Below are positions 1 to 7,456 of a stretch of DNA of 64,000 nucleotides, piece after piece (the stretch's first letter is position 1; every line of letters starts with the position of its first letter). The stretch lies in assembly GCA_902785575.1 (NCBI GenBank), contig CACZZF010000016.1:1-64000 (forward strand). The letters are read 5' to 3'. This DNA comes from an uncultured Bacteroidia bacterium. Lineage in GTDB: Bacteria; Bacteroidota; Bacteroidia; Bacteroidales; UBA932. A program made the position numbers and the translations under genes. The notes under the pieces are model-generated. The model was not told the DNA's origin. It saw nothing but the letters and a program-made list of their open reading frames with translations, and searched no databases.

Positions 1-862
1 GTGAACTAAACAGAACCGAACCTCGCGGCATTAACTTGGCGCTACTGTTCTTGTAACCGTCCTCTGTGATATCAATCTCGCCCCTGGCAGTAAACTTATA
101 ACATTTGACGGATAAATCCTTAGGAGTCAACCAAGCGATTCCGTTATTCGTGTAATACTCTGGCTTTGTTTTAGAGGGAGTTCCTCCAGCCACAATATCA
201 CCCAATTCTGAGAGTGTTCCTACTCGCCATCCTTCCGGAATCATTCCTAGCTCAGAATCCACAAACTGTCCGTCCTTAAACGGCTCAAAATCAACGAACC
301 AAGACTTATACAGTGCCTTAGCCTGCTCCTCTAAATTATGATTTATGCGAACATTGTTCTCAATCTTATCGTCGAAAGTAGAGAGAATGTCAGCAATGCG
401 ATGTTGCGTTTGCAGATTGGGGAGTGGAATCTTGAAATCCTTTATAAGCTGAGCATTCAAGTTTTGTTGAGCGCCACCATTTGCAAGAGATGCCAGTTTC
501 GAATAGGCATTTGTTAAAGCATAATAGACATATCGATAGTCCGCAAGATCTTCATCAATCATAAGATTGCAGCAAGCCTGGTTTGTGGTCATGGGAATCA
601 TTCCAATGGCACATTTGGCTGCTGTTGCTCCGTACATTGCAATAATAACAGAATGCTTATCAATCCATTTTGCGGACGAGTTGTTCAATCCTGCCTCTGA
701 TATTGTAGACACGGTTGAATAGATTCTATTAAAATTGACTTCCTTCGTATTGAGCCATGGAATTCCTCCACCATAGTATTCTTCTACAGAGCTCTTAGGA
801 GTTCCTCCACTACAGACTCTCTTGCAGAGACTTCCAATTTTTGTCAAATACCACTCTTTCAT
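1..862 (-). CDS. hsdS: Type I restriction specificity subunit HsdS, 3' end beyond window
   Basis: HsdS sets the DNA target of a type I restriction-modification complex, each of its two target-recognition domains (TRDs) binding one half of a bipartite site. Reading left from the ATG at 860-862, the product begins MKEWYLTKIGSL. It has a full first TRD, then the central conserved region with NHNLEEQAKALYKSWFVDFE, then the start of a second TRD (motif SELGMIPEGW followed by VAGGTPSKTK) before leaving the window. The start lies 8 bp after the stop of the small membrane-protein gene, so the two are probably co-transcribed. Its central region is diverged from, but clearly homologous to, the hsdS copies at 1112-2350 and 2361-3095. 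Family assignment is secure; whether this copy is expressed as a normal subunit is not known because its C-terminus is not visible. Confidence 0.9.
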   Translation of the reverse strand, partial: MKEWYLTKIGSLCKRVCSGGTPKSSVEEYYGGGIPWLNTKEVNFNRIYSTVSTISEAGLNNSSAKWIDKHSVIIAMYGATAAKCAIGMIPMTTNQACCNLMIDEDLADYRYVYYALTNAYSKLASLANGGAQQNLNAQLIKDFKIPLPNLQTQHRIADILSTFDDKIENNVRINHNLEEQAKALYKSWFVDFEPFKDGQFVDSELGMIPEGWRVGTLSELGDIVAGGTPSKTKPEYYTNNGIAWLTPKDLSVKCYKFTARGEIDITEDGYKNSSAKLMPRGSVLFSS

Positions 863-870
863 CCGAAAAG

Positions 871-1101
871 TTAATGTTTGATTTTGAGGTCTTTCTTAAG
901 TGTATTCATTTCGACACGGACTTTATCACGCCCTGTTCTGTCTACTATATGGCCGAATGCGCCATTGTACTCATCATCTAACGCTTCAAGACGATGAAGG
1001 AGGTGCCTCTTATTATCGTGATTACTTTTTAGCATCAGAATAACAGATAAGACTGAAGCGACAGCTGCTATTGCTGAAAGTATTATTGTAAGCATTTCCA
1101 T
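871..1101 (-). CDS. Small single-pass membrane protein between hsdS copies
   Basis: A 76-residue product of unknown family. I take the ATG at 1099-1101 as the start because it lies 10 bp after the stop of the preceding hsdS; an upstream in-frame ATG at 1131 would overlap that gene. Residues about 3-25 form one hydrophobic segment (LTIILSAIAAVASVLSVILML), followed by a charged, probably helical cytoplasmic tail rich in K, R, D and E (LLHRLEALDDEYNGAF). The gene is wedged between two hsdS genes and its 5' junction is identical to that of the downstream-read complete hsdS. It could be a passenger of the cassette array or a membrane partner of the restriction system; the sequence does not decide. 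Confidence 0.6.
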   Translation of the reverse strand: MEMLTIILSAIAAVASVLSVILMLKSNHDNKRHLLHRLEALDDEYNGAFGHIVDRTGRDKVRVEMNTLKKDLKIKH

Positions 1102-1117
1102 AAATGAGAATTTAGCA
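1097..1117 (-). repeat. 21-bp cassette-junction repeat, copy 1
   Basis: Read on the minus strand, this 21-bp stretch runs from the last cysteine codon and TAA stop of the complete hsdS, through the 10-bp spacer, into the ATGGA start of the small membrane-protein gene. It is identical to 2346-2366. Identity across a stop codon, a non-coding spacer and the next start codon is not explained by protein conservation. Confidence 0.75.
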
Positions 1118-2350
1118 GGTGAACGAAACATCTCCAGCCATTAATCTTGGCAATAATTCATCGCGCTCTTTCTTTAGAATTCTATTCTCTTTCTCATTTT
1201 TAATTATTGTTTCGAGAAGAGGAATAGCATGTTCAGAGAACTCGGAAATTGCTATTGGGTTATACGAAATAATATAATCCAAAGTGTCTTCAGCGTGAAA
1301 ACGTTGATGACTTCCTGTTGCGCCATTTACTTCAGCCATAACTTTCTCATAAAACGAATCGCTGTTAAGATAGCACCAAACAAATGAATGATGCTGCTCT
1401 TTAAGAGCTTTATATGCAATAAACTCGGTAGAGCAAATTGAATCAGGTGCGACGACATCGATTGGCCAGAGTCTCTTTATTCTTGGGTTAAGCTTTGAGA
1501 ATAACACCATCTTATTGTCCAGTCGAAACTTATTACTCATAATCTCGGCACCTCGCTGTAACTCTGGCTCTCTTGAATTGTCATAGGCCGGTAAACTGTA
1601 ATGCGTAAAAAGGGTGTTCGGAAACTTTTGAGGATTAACCGTATTCTTTCTGTATTCCAGAATACTCGCCAGCGGGGCACAAACCCATCCTTCTGGAATC
1701 CTTCCCAGCTCTGAATCTACAAAATTACCATCCTTAAACGGCTCAAAATCAACAAACCAAGACTTATACAGCACTTGTGATTGTTCCTCTAAATTATGAT
1801 TTATGCGATTGTTGAGCTCAATCTTTTGAGATAAAGAGTCTAGAATATCTACAATCCGTTTTTGTGCCTGCAGTGAAGGTAAATCAATGGGCACTTTTCT
1901 AAATGTAGTAGAAGGACGTGCAATGGCAGGAACCCCGACCTGGGAGGCATTAGCTAATAATCGATGCTGTCCGATGCGAGTGTGAAAGAAATACACAACG
2001 TACTGAGGGAGAACAATTTTGGTATTGACTCTTACCCTGAACTGACTCTGAGAAATCACATATCGTTCATATTTCGAGTCGACAGGGATATAAATAATTT
2101 GTCCCAATGTTCCCCGATGGGTAATAACAATATCACCTCTATAGGCGTTGGCTTTATTTAAGCTATTTGCCTTCTCCTCTGTCACATAGTTAAAAGAATC
2201 TTCGCAAAGCTTATATCCCTGAAGATTAGATCCATTGAGAACAGGAACACCCGAATCCACAAAACAATCGACTTTAATGTTAGAGCCAAAAGGGCCCATT
2301 GCAATCTCTTCGATTACATCTTCCATCAAGTATGTTTTGAATCCGTCCAT
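1112..2350 (-). CDS. hsdS: Type I restriction specificity subunit HsdS, complete
   Basis: Complete 412-residue specificity subunit. TRD1 spans about residues 1-160 (MGPFGSN motif near the start). The central conserved helix is at about 163-205 (INHNLEEQSQVLYKSWFVDF). TRD2 covers about 215-370, and the C-terminal conserved helix ends ERDELLPRLMAGDVSFTC. Length and architecture are normal for the family. It starts 10 bp after the stop of the half-length hsdS upstream and ends 10 bp before the small membrane-protein gene. In its central region 60 bp are identical to the half-length copy, so homologous or site-specific exchange between them is possible. It probably forms a complex with the HsdM encoded at 4141-5646; no hsdR is in the window. 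Confidence 0.93.
   Translation of the reverse strand: MDGFKTYLMEDVIEEIAMGPFGSNIKVDCFVDSGVPVLNGSNLQGYKLCEDSFNYVTEEKANSLNKANAYRGDIVITHRGTLGQIIYIPVDSKYERYVISQSQFRVRVNTKIVLPQYVVYFFHTRIGQHRLLANASQVGVPAIARPSTTFRKVPIDLPSLQAQKRIVDILDSLSQKIELNNRINHNLEEQSQVLYKSWFVDFEPFKDGNFVDSELGRIPEGWVCAPLASILEYRKNTVNPQKFPNTLFTHYSLPAYDNSREPELQRGAEIMSNKFRLDNKMVLFSKLNPRIKRLWPIDVVAPDSICSTEFIAYKALKEQHHSFVWCYLNSDSFYEKVMAEVNGATGSHQRFHAEDTLDYIISYNPIAISEFSEHAIPLLETIIKNEKENRILKKERDELLPRLMAGDVSFTC
1743..1802 (-). repeat. 60-bp perfect direct repeat in hsdS central region, copy 1
   Basis: Lies in the central conserved region of the complete hsdS and is identical to 2974-3033 in the half-length hsdS. The third copy, around 270-350, is similar but interrupted by several mismatches. 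The repeats are direct, not inverted. Confidence 0.85.
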
Positions 2351-2366
2351 AAATGAGAATTTAGCA
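2346..2366 (-). repeat. 21-bp cassette-junction repeat, copy 2
   Basis: Identical to 1097-1117. Here it joins the end of the half-length hsdS (C-terminal SFTC and stop) to the ATGGA start of the complete hsdS. Confidence 0.75.
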
Positions 2367-3095
2367 AGTAAAACTAATCTCTCCGGACATTAAACGAGGC
2401 AATAACACGTCTCGCGTACTAGACAGTTCTTGATTTCCAGATAGATTCTCCACATATTGTAAATATAGCGGCTCTGAAATTTGATAGAATGAATCCAATA
2501 CGCCTTGAGGAGGGATAATAGCTCTGAACTTATCGTAATCATTCTTTCCTATATGAATGACGGTGGTTGCCACTTCAGAAGATTCAACTGCCTTTAGTTG
2601 CGGCCGGAGTGTTTCTGTTAAGAAATGATGACTTATGCCCGGCTTGGGTGAAAAACGTGAGATTCGCTGATTAATCCAGGAGTCTTCGCCTCCCCATATA
2701 TAAATAGAGAATTCTCCGTCCATGCCAACAAGGATATCTCCTTTACAAGTGAGTTGGCCTTTGGGATGACGTTCTTCTGTGAAAACCCCAGCTTCCTGTT
2801 TGGCAAGATCTCTAATACGTATAAGTGGTAATCCCTTTTTCTCGGCGTTGAACAATGTCGAATTGAAAGGAGCGCCATAATAGACATCGCAAATATCATA
2901 AATGGTTCCCACACGCCATCCCTCGGGAATCATTCCCAACTCTGAATCCACAAACTTACCATCCTTAAATGGTTCAAAATCAACAAACCAAGACTTATAC
3001 AGCACTTGTGATTGTTCCTCTAAATTATGATTTCTTGGCCTTCTTGGGGTCAAGGAACGATGCCTTTGGCGGCCGTATGCATAGGGGGCTAACAT
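2361..3095 (-). CDS. hsdS: Half-length HsdS (second TRD only), coupled to recombinase gene
   Basis: The product is 244 residues. It lacks a first TRD: after about 20 unrelated residues (LAPYAYGRQRHRSLTPRRPR) it enters the central conserved region at NHNLEEQSQVLYKSWFVDF, then has one TRD and the C-terminal helix ending MSGEISFTC. The ATG at 3093-3095 shares its A with the TGA stop of the recombinase gene (TGATG), which suggests translational coupling. Homology to the other copies stops abruptly at 3033. Half-length specificity subunits can in principle act as dimers, but this could also be a silent donor of TRD2. Family is certain; activity is not. Confidence 0.8.
   Translation of the reverse strand: MLAPYAYGRQRHRSLTPRRPRNHNLEEQSQVLYKSWFVDFEPFKDGKFVDSELGMIPEGWRVGTIYDICDVYYGAPFNSTLFNAEKKGLPLIRIRDLAKQEAGVFTEERHPKGQLTCKGDILVGMDGEFSIYIWGGEDSWINQRISRFSPKPGISHHFLTETLRPQLKAVESSEVATTVIHIGKNDYDKFRAIIPPQGVLDSFYQISEPLYLQYVENLSGNQELSSTRDVLLPRLMSGEISFTC
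2974..3033 (-). repeat. 60-bp perfect direct repeat in hsdS central region, copy 2
   Basis: Identical to 1743-1802. The right end of identity coincides with the point at which the half-length hsdS loses all similarity to the others, marking a likely recombination boundary. Confidence 0.85.
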
Positions 3096-4087
3096 CAAGC
3101 TATGAACTTACGGTGGGAGAGTTTGACATTAGTTTGATTCACCATTGCATAGCGCATGGTGGTATCAATTTTCACATGGCCAAGAAGCTTTTGAACCTGC
3201 TCCACGGGCATCCCTTTATCGATAGCCATTGTGGCAAGCGTTCTACGGAACTTATGAGGATGGATTCTGGGGATCTTCAGCCCGCGGCCAAGTTGGCGGA
3301 GCCGAACTTCAACTCCAGAAATCTGAAGCCTCTCGTGCGGTTTGTTTAGCGACACGAAAAGTGCAGGATTCTTATCCTTCCGGGATTTGAGATATTGCTG
3401 CAGGTGAATCTTGGTTCGCGCATTGAAATACACGATGCGTTCCTTGTTCCCCTTTCCGAACACAATACATTCGCGTTCGTTAAAGTTCACATCAGAGCGA
3501 TTGAGTTTCACCAGTTCACCAACGCGCATGCCGGTTGATGAAAGCAAGTCTATCATCGCCAAATCGCGGATGTTCTTGCAGTTGTCACGCAGAATCTCCA
3601 TATTTTCGTCCGATATAGTCTCCTTCACTTGTTCTCCGGTTTTTACCTTATGGATTCTGCGGACGGGGCTCTTCAAGATGAAATCCTCATCCTCAAGCCA
3701 GGAGAAGAATGACGAAAAGATCCTGCGGATATTGTCAATAGTGACTTTACTGGATTTGTGCTTCTTTTGGAAAACAGCCAAATACGCCCTGAGGTCATCT
3801 GTCGTATAATCCTTTACGGCCTTAGGCATATACCGAAACAACTGTTTGATGGTTGTCTCGTAATACTTTATTGTCTTTGTGGAGCAACCTTCAACGAGTT
3901 TGGCGGAAAGGAATATCTCCAGCAGACGGTTATTGGTGACAACATCCTCTTGGACCTTGCCACCTTCATCAATGAGCGTATAACTGCTCAGCGTCTGAAG
4001 TAAAACGCTGCTCAGTTGTGTCATTTGGTCTACTGTCAATGTGCCTGACATCGCTTCGGTAATCTGGGTAATAAAAGTTTCTTTCAT
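3095..4087 (-). CDS. Tyrosine recombinase (XerC/D-like) in hsd locus
   Basis: A 330-residue site-specific recombinase. Residues about 50-135 are the core-binding SAM-like domain; the catalytic domain follows. The full tyrosine-recombinase set is visible: Arg188 (STGMRVGEL), His278 and Arg281 (HPHKFRRT), His304 (LGHVKID) and Tyr313 (MRYA), so it should be active. It lies 53 bp after hsdM and its stop overlaps the start of the half-length hsdS. In known phase-variable type I systems, recombinases at this position shuffle hsdS segments to change DNA methylation specificity; that role is inferred here from context. Its target sites were not proved. Confidence 0.93.
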   Translation of the reverse strand: MKETFITQITEAMSGTLTVDQMTQLSSVLLQTLSSYTLIDEGGKVQEDVVTNNRLLEIFLSAKLVEGCSTKTIKYYETTIKQLFRYMPKAVKDYTTDDLRAYLAVFQKKHKSSKVTIDNIRRIFSSFFSWLEDEDFILKSPVRRIHKVKTGEQVKETISDENMEILRDNCKNIRDLAMIDLLSSTGMRVGELVKLNRSDVNFNERECIVFGKGNKERIVYFNARTKIHLQQYLKSRKDKNPALFVSLNKPHERLQISGVEVRLRQLGRGLKIPRIHPHKFRRTLATMAIDKGMPVEQVQKLLGHVKIDTTMRYAMVNQTNVKLSHRKFIA

Positions 4088-4140
4088 ATCCTTACTGATT
4101 CGTTAAACAATAGACTATCGAGCAGTAAGGAAAAGATCTC

Positions 4141-5646
4141 CTATTTAAGTTCAAAGCCAATGGAGGCCAGCTGTTTGCGTATTTCTTCTTCTAGCCTGTG
4201 AGATTCCTTAAACATTTCGGAGAGCTCCCCGGTGAGCCTGGTCATCTTCTCCTCAAAAGGCTCGCCGTCATCCTCTGTTTCGGCGATTCCAACATACCGG
4301 CCGGGAGTCAGTATGTAGTCTTGCTTGGCGATGTCTTCCAAAGTGGCTACGGCGCAGAATCCCTTCTCATCCTCCAATTCTCCAGAAACGTACTTGTCGT
4401 ATGTCTCGGCAATCTTCATGATGTCTTTCTCTGTGAGTTCGCGAAGCCGGCGTGTGACCATCGTTCCCATGTTACGGGCATCAATAAAGAGTGTCTTGCC
4501 TGGCTGTTTCTTTGCCCTATTCAGGAACCAAAGGGATACAGGAATACCGGTGGAATAGAAGAGCTGACTCGGAAGTGCTACGATGCATTCGACGAGATCT
4601 GCTTTAAGAATATTCTCGCGAATTGTTCCTTCTCCGCCGCTTTGGGAAGAAAGAGAACCGTTGGCTAACACCATTCCGATCTTTCCGACTGGTGAGAGGT
4701 GGTGTATCATGTGCTGGAGCCAGGCAAAGTTAGCATTTCCTGCCGGAGGAATACCGTATTTCCAGCGGACGTCATCCTGAAGTTTATCGGCGCCCCAGTC
4801 ACTCATGTTGAAAGGTGGATTCGCCATGACAAAGTCGGCCTTAAGAGTAGCATGCTGGTCTTTGAGGAAAGAGTCAGCATTGGCTTCGCCAAGGTTAGCC
4901 TCAATCCCACGGATAGCCAAATTCATCTGAGCCATCTTCCAAGTCGTAGGGTTACTTTCCTGGCCGAATACGGAAATATCATTGATGCGCCCCTGATGGC
5001 GCTCTATGAATTTAGCTGACTGCACGAACATTCCACCGGACCCACAGGCAGGGTCAAACACACGGCCATGATATGGCTTGAGTACTTCAACGAGTGTGCG
5101 GACAATGCAAGCGGGAGTATAGAATTCTCCAGCATTCTTGCCTTCGGAAGATGCAAACATCGATAAGCAGTACTCGTATGTTCTTCCCAGAATATCCTTG
5201 CTGTCACCATGTTCTTTCATATTGATGTTCGTGAACAGATCAACAACATCACCAAGACGCTGCTTATCCATTTCCGGACGGGCGAAGTTCTTGGGAAGGA
5301 TACCTTTCAAGCGGTTATTCTCTTTCTCGATAAGACGCATGGCCTCATCGATCTTGATGCCTACTTCCGGAGTATGGGCATTGGAAGCTATCGCTTCCCA
5401 ACGTGCCTCCTGCGGGACCCAGAATATGCCCTGGCTGGTGTACTCATCCTTGTCTTCCTCCATCCCGTATCCCTCGGTTATCAATTCCTGGTAACGCTGC
5501 TCGAATCTGTCGGAGATGTACTTGAGAAAAATAAGTCCAAGTACCACATGCTTATACTCAGAGGCATCCATACTGCCCCTTAACTTGTCAGCTGCCGACC
5601 AGATTTGTTTCTCAAATCCGACGTCGGCCGTGTTTTTCTTGGCCAT
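4141..5646 (-). CDS. hsdM: Type I restriction-modification methyltransferase HsdM
   Basis: N6-adenine methyltransferase subunit, 501 residues. The N-terminal helical domain (about 1-150) has the typical WSAADKLRG and GLIFLKYISDRFE segments. The catalytic domain has SAM-binding motif I DPACGSGGMF (198-207) and catalytic motif NPPF (276-279); the C-terminus is a coiled helix that packs against HsdS. All key motifs are intact and length is normal. It is the first gene of the leftward hsd operon, with a good TAnnTTTG element 36 bp upstream of its ATG. Confidence 0.97.
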   Translation of the reverse strand: MAKKNTADVGFEKQIWSAADKLRGSMDASEYKHVVLGLIFLKYISDRFEQRYQELITEGYGMEEDKDEYTSQGIFWVPQEARWEAIASNAHTPEVGIKIDEAMRLIEKENNRLKGILPKNFARPEMDKQRLGDVVDLFTNINMKEHGDSKDILGRTYEYCLSMFASSEGKNAGEFYTPACIVRTLVEVLKPYHGRVFDPACGSGGMFVQSAKFIERHQGRINDISVFGQESNPTTWKMAQMNLAIRGIEANLGEANADSFLKDQHATLKADFVMANPPFNMSDWGADKLQDDVRWKYGIPPAGNANFAWLQHMIHHLSPVGKIGMVLANGSLSSQSGGEGTIRENILKADLVECIVALPSQLFYSTGIPVSLWFLNRAKKQPGKTLFIDARNMGTMVTRRLRELTEKDIMKIAETYDKYVSGELEDEKGFCAVATLEDIAKQDYILTPGRYVGIAETEDDGEPFEEKMTRLTGELSEMFKESHRLEEEIRKQLASIGFELK

Positions 5647-5682
5647 ATTAAATATATTTGTAGTAATACTTGCTCAGTAAAG

Positions 5683-5690
5683 CAAAGTTA
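5683..5690 (-). promoter_or_regulatory. Bacteroidales -7 element upstream of hsdM
   Basis: Minus-strand TAACTTTG is a perfect match to TAnnTTTG, 36 bp before the hsdM ATG. A clear -33 TTTG was not seen. Confidence 0.5.
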
Positions 5691-5762
5691 GGGATTTTTA
5701 ATGAGATAATAATCATTGATTTCAGGGACTGTTTTTTCCCTTGCTTTATTCTTCAGTATGCG

Positions 5763-5957
5763 ATGAATGATTCAATACTTTACACCGGCACGAACTTCGA
5801 CGAGGTCAAGCGCCTTTGCGGCGACAGGGTTCTGGCGCCGTATTTCTGTATGGGGTTCTCGATGCTGTCGGTTGACACGGGCGATGGGTTCGTGACCGTG
5901 AACGAGGGCGACACCATCGTCCTGGAAGATGACGGCACCCTGCGGATCGAGAAGTAG
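5763..5957 (+). CDS. Small 64-residue protein of unknown function
   Basis: The chosen ATG at 5763 gives a product beginning MNDSILYTGTNFDEVKRLCG and ending DGTLRIEK. The upstream in-frame start at 5670 is less likely because the added residues look non-coding. The rest reads as a compact beta-rich fold (FVTVNEGDTIVLEDDG). The sequence resembles small proteins often carried by phages or mobile elements, but I cannot name a family. Its last 40 or so bases are duplicated at 7280-7323, and a decayed 5' part occurs at 7457-7527, so this gene or its 3' end is a repeated and possibly targeted sequence. It is convergent with the ATPase gene, whose stop lies 4 bp beyond its own. Confidence 0.65.
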   Translation: MNDSILYTGTNFDEVKRLCGDRVLAPYFCMGFSMLSVDTGDGFVTVNEGDTIVLEDDGTLRIEK

Positions 5958-5960
5958 CGC
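5917..5960. repeat. 44-bp direct repeat flanking ATPase cassette, left copy
   Basis: Covers the 3' end and stop of the 64-residue gene and is identical to 7280-7323. The ATPase stop codon begins at 5964, four bases inside the bracket, so the ATPase cassette fits the repeats exactly. Confidence 0.9.
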
Positions 5961-5961
5961 G

Positions 5962-7167
5962 TTAATAGAGAAGTCCGAACATCCACAGAGGGATGCGAGC
6001 GCTATAACCGGTTTCGATGCCGGCAATGGCAAGGTAGCTGTCGGGGATGCCGGCGATCTGATTGAATTCCTTGCTTTCGCCACCAACCTCGAACAGGTAT
6101 TTCCCATCCACCAGAAAATCGCCTTTGAGGGGCATCTGAACGGTACCGATAGCAGAAAGCTGGTCGATGAAGAAAGTCTCTCTGAGTGTGCCGACGTCAA
6201 TCTTGGGCGAAAGGGCGTACATCAAATTAGTGTTGCCAAGGTAGATCTTCTCTGGATTAACTAACTTTTTATAGCTCTTAAGTTCTACGGTGAGAAGCTC
6301 CAGAATCTCGGCCTTGTCCAAATTGTACAGGAGTTTCAATAGAGAATCCCGCGTCGTACCGAGAGAGGTGGATAGCCGATTCACATTGGGCTGCAGAGGA
6401 ACGTTCTCCGCTATGATCATTAGTAGCTTCTTGCATTTCTCGATGGTATCGTAGGTGACCTTCTCCACGGCGGGGAGGTCGCTTTCAATCACGGTATCTA
6501 CTACCTCCTTCAGGCGAACCAGGAAATCCAAGCCTGCGTTTTTGTAGAAAGGATATACACCTGAGCGTAAATAGGCCTCGAATGCCACCAGAATCTTGGT
6601 TTTGGCGGTCATATCAATGGAGATGGTAATATGATTCTTCAGGAGGTCTTCCAAAGAAATCGCATCCACGTGAAGGATGTTCTCATAAGCTAGATATTCC
6701 CTGAAAGACATCCCTTTAAGCGTATAAGAGGTTTGACGGCGGGACATGTCCACTTTGGCATTATCAATCTCCAGCAAGGAGGATCCCGTATAGACTATCC
6801 GGAGATCCTTATACTGGTCAACAAGATTTTTGAGGATGGTGCTCCAACCCTTATACTTATGGACTTCGTCAATGTAAAACTCTGTTATCCCCCTCTTGTA
6901 AAGGAACGCGATCAAATCCTGCAACTGATGTGTCCCGAACCAGTAGTGGTCCAGGGAGATGTAGAACGTATCATCCGGATTGCTGTACTTCTCCTTGATC
7001 CGCTGCAGGAGCATGGTGGTTTTACCTACGCCACGCTCTCCCTTGATGCCGATGACGCGGGAGTCCCAGTTGATTCGGGAATAAAGGTAACGTTTAAAAT
7101 CCAGCGTAACCTGGGCGAGTTTACTGTGGTAAAACTCAACGATGGGGCGAATATCTGTCAGTTCCAT
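5962..7167 (-). CDS. AAA ATPase with C-terminal DUF4143 domain
   Basis: A 401-residue ATPase of the AAA_14/DUF4143 group, a family common and often multicopy in Bacteroidetes and without a settled function. Walker A is GERGVGKT at about 43-50, Walker B ends IDE at about 99-101 (FYIDEVHK). The C-terminal third has the typical GDFLVDGKYLFEVGG segment, which resembles a PD-(D/E)xK nuclease fold. Length is normal for the family. The gene has its own promoter, three iterons upstream and a 44-bp direct repeat at each end, with no other gene inside. ATP binding is well supported; any nuclease, toxin or mobility role is inference. Confidence 0.9.
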   Translation of the reverse strand: MELTDIRPIVEFYHSKLAQVTLDFKRYLYSRINWDSRVIGIKGERGVGKTTMLLQRIKEKYSNPDDTFYISLDHYWFGTHQLQDLIAFLYKRGITEFYIDEVHKYKGWSTILKNLVDQYKDLRIVYTGSSLLEIDNAKVDMSRRQTSYTLKGMSFREYLAYENILHVDAISLEDLLKNHITISIDMTAKTKILVAFEAYLRSGVYPFYKNAGLDFLVRLKEVVDTVIESDLPAVEKVTYDTIEKCKKLLMIIAENVPLQPNVNRLSTSLGTTRDSLLKLLYNLDKAEILELLTVELKSYKKLVNPEKIYLGNTNLMYALSPKIDVGTLRETFFIDQLSAIGTVQMPLKGDFLVDGKYLFEVGGESKEFNQIAGIPDSYLAIAGIETGYSARIPLWMFGLLY

Positions 7168-7186
7168 ATCAGTATCTTTCTGGACG

Positions 7187-7194
7187 CAAATATA
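7187..7194 (-). promoter_or_regulatory. -7 element of the ATPase gene
   Basis: Minus-strand TATATTTG, a perfect TAnnTTTG, 19 bp before the ATPase ATG. The first iteron begins 5 bp upstream, where RNA polymerase would contact the promoter, so a protein bound there could repress it. Confidence 0.65.
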
Positions 7195-7199
7195 TAAAA

Positions 7200-7279
7200 C
7201 ACTTTTGAAAAAGCGAAATTATTATAAAAAAACACTTTTAGAAAAGCGAATTGTGCCAGCAATGGCACTTTTAGAAAAG
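7200..7279 (-). repeat. Three iterons spaced exactly 33 bp upstream of ATPase
   Basis: Plus-strand CACTTTTAGAAAAGCGAA occurs at 7233-7250, with a near copy at 7200-7217 and a truncated copy at 7266-7279. Start-to-start spacing is 33 bp both times, about three helical turns, so all copies face the same side of the DNA. The third copy is cut where the 44-bp direct repeat begins. Confidence 0.85.
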
Positions 7280-7323
7280 TCGTCCTGGAAGATGACGGCA
7301 CCCTGCGGATCGAGAAGTAGCGC
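7280..7323. repeat. 44-bp direct repeat flanking ATPase cassette, right copy
   Basis: Identical to 5917-5960 and derived from the 3' end of the 64-residue gene, here without the rest of the gene. It fuses directly to the truncated third iteron. Confidence 0.9.
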
Positions 7324-7433
7324 TGGCGCTTAATCGCTTGATTTGTAGGGATTTGGGCCAAATTAAAGTGCTGCTTGACCGTGGTTTAATATTGCGGAAA
7401 TAACTGATATTCATCATCTTAACCGCCAGCGCT
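7319..7433. repeat. 115-bp segment bounded by 15-bp inverted repeats
   Basis: AGCGCTGGCGCTTAA at 7319-7333 is the reverse complement, with one mismatch, of 7419-7433. The left arm overlaps the end of the 44-bp repeat. The 85 bases between have no open reading frame. This and its surroundings make up most of the non-coding gap 7168-7581; it may be a decayed terminator or a small mobile remnant. Confidence 0.5.
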
Positions 7434-7456
7434 GCTGGCACAAATAGTCTTCTCCC

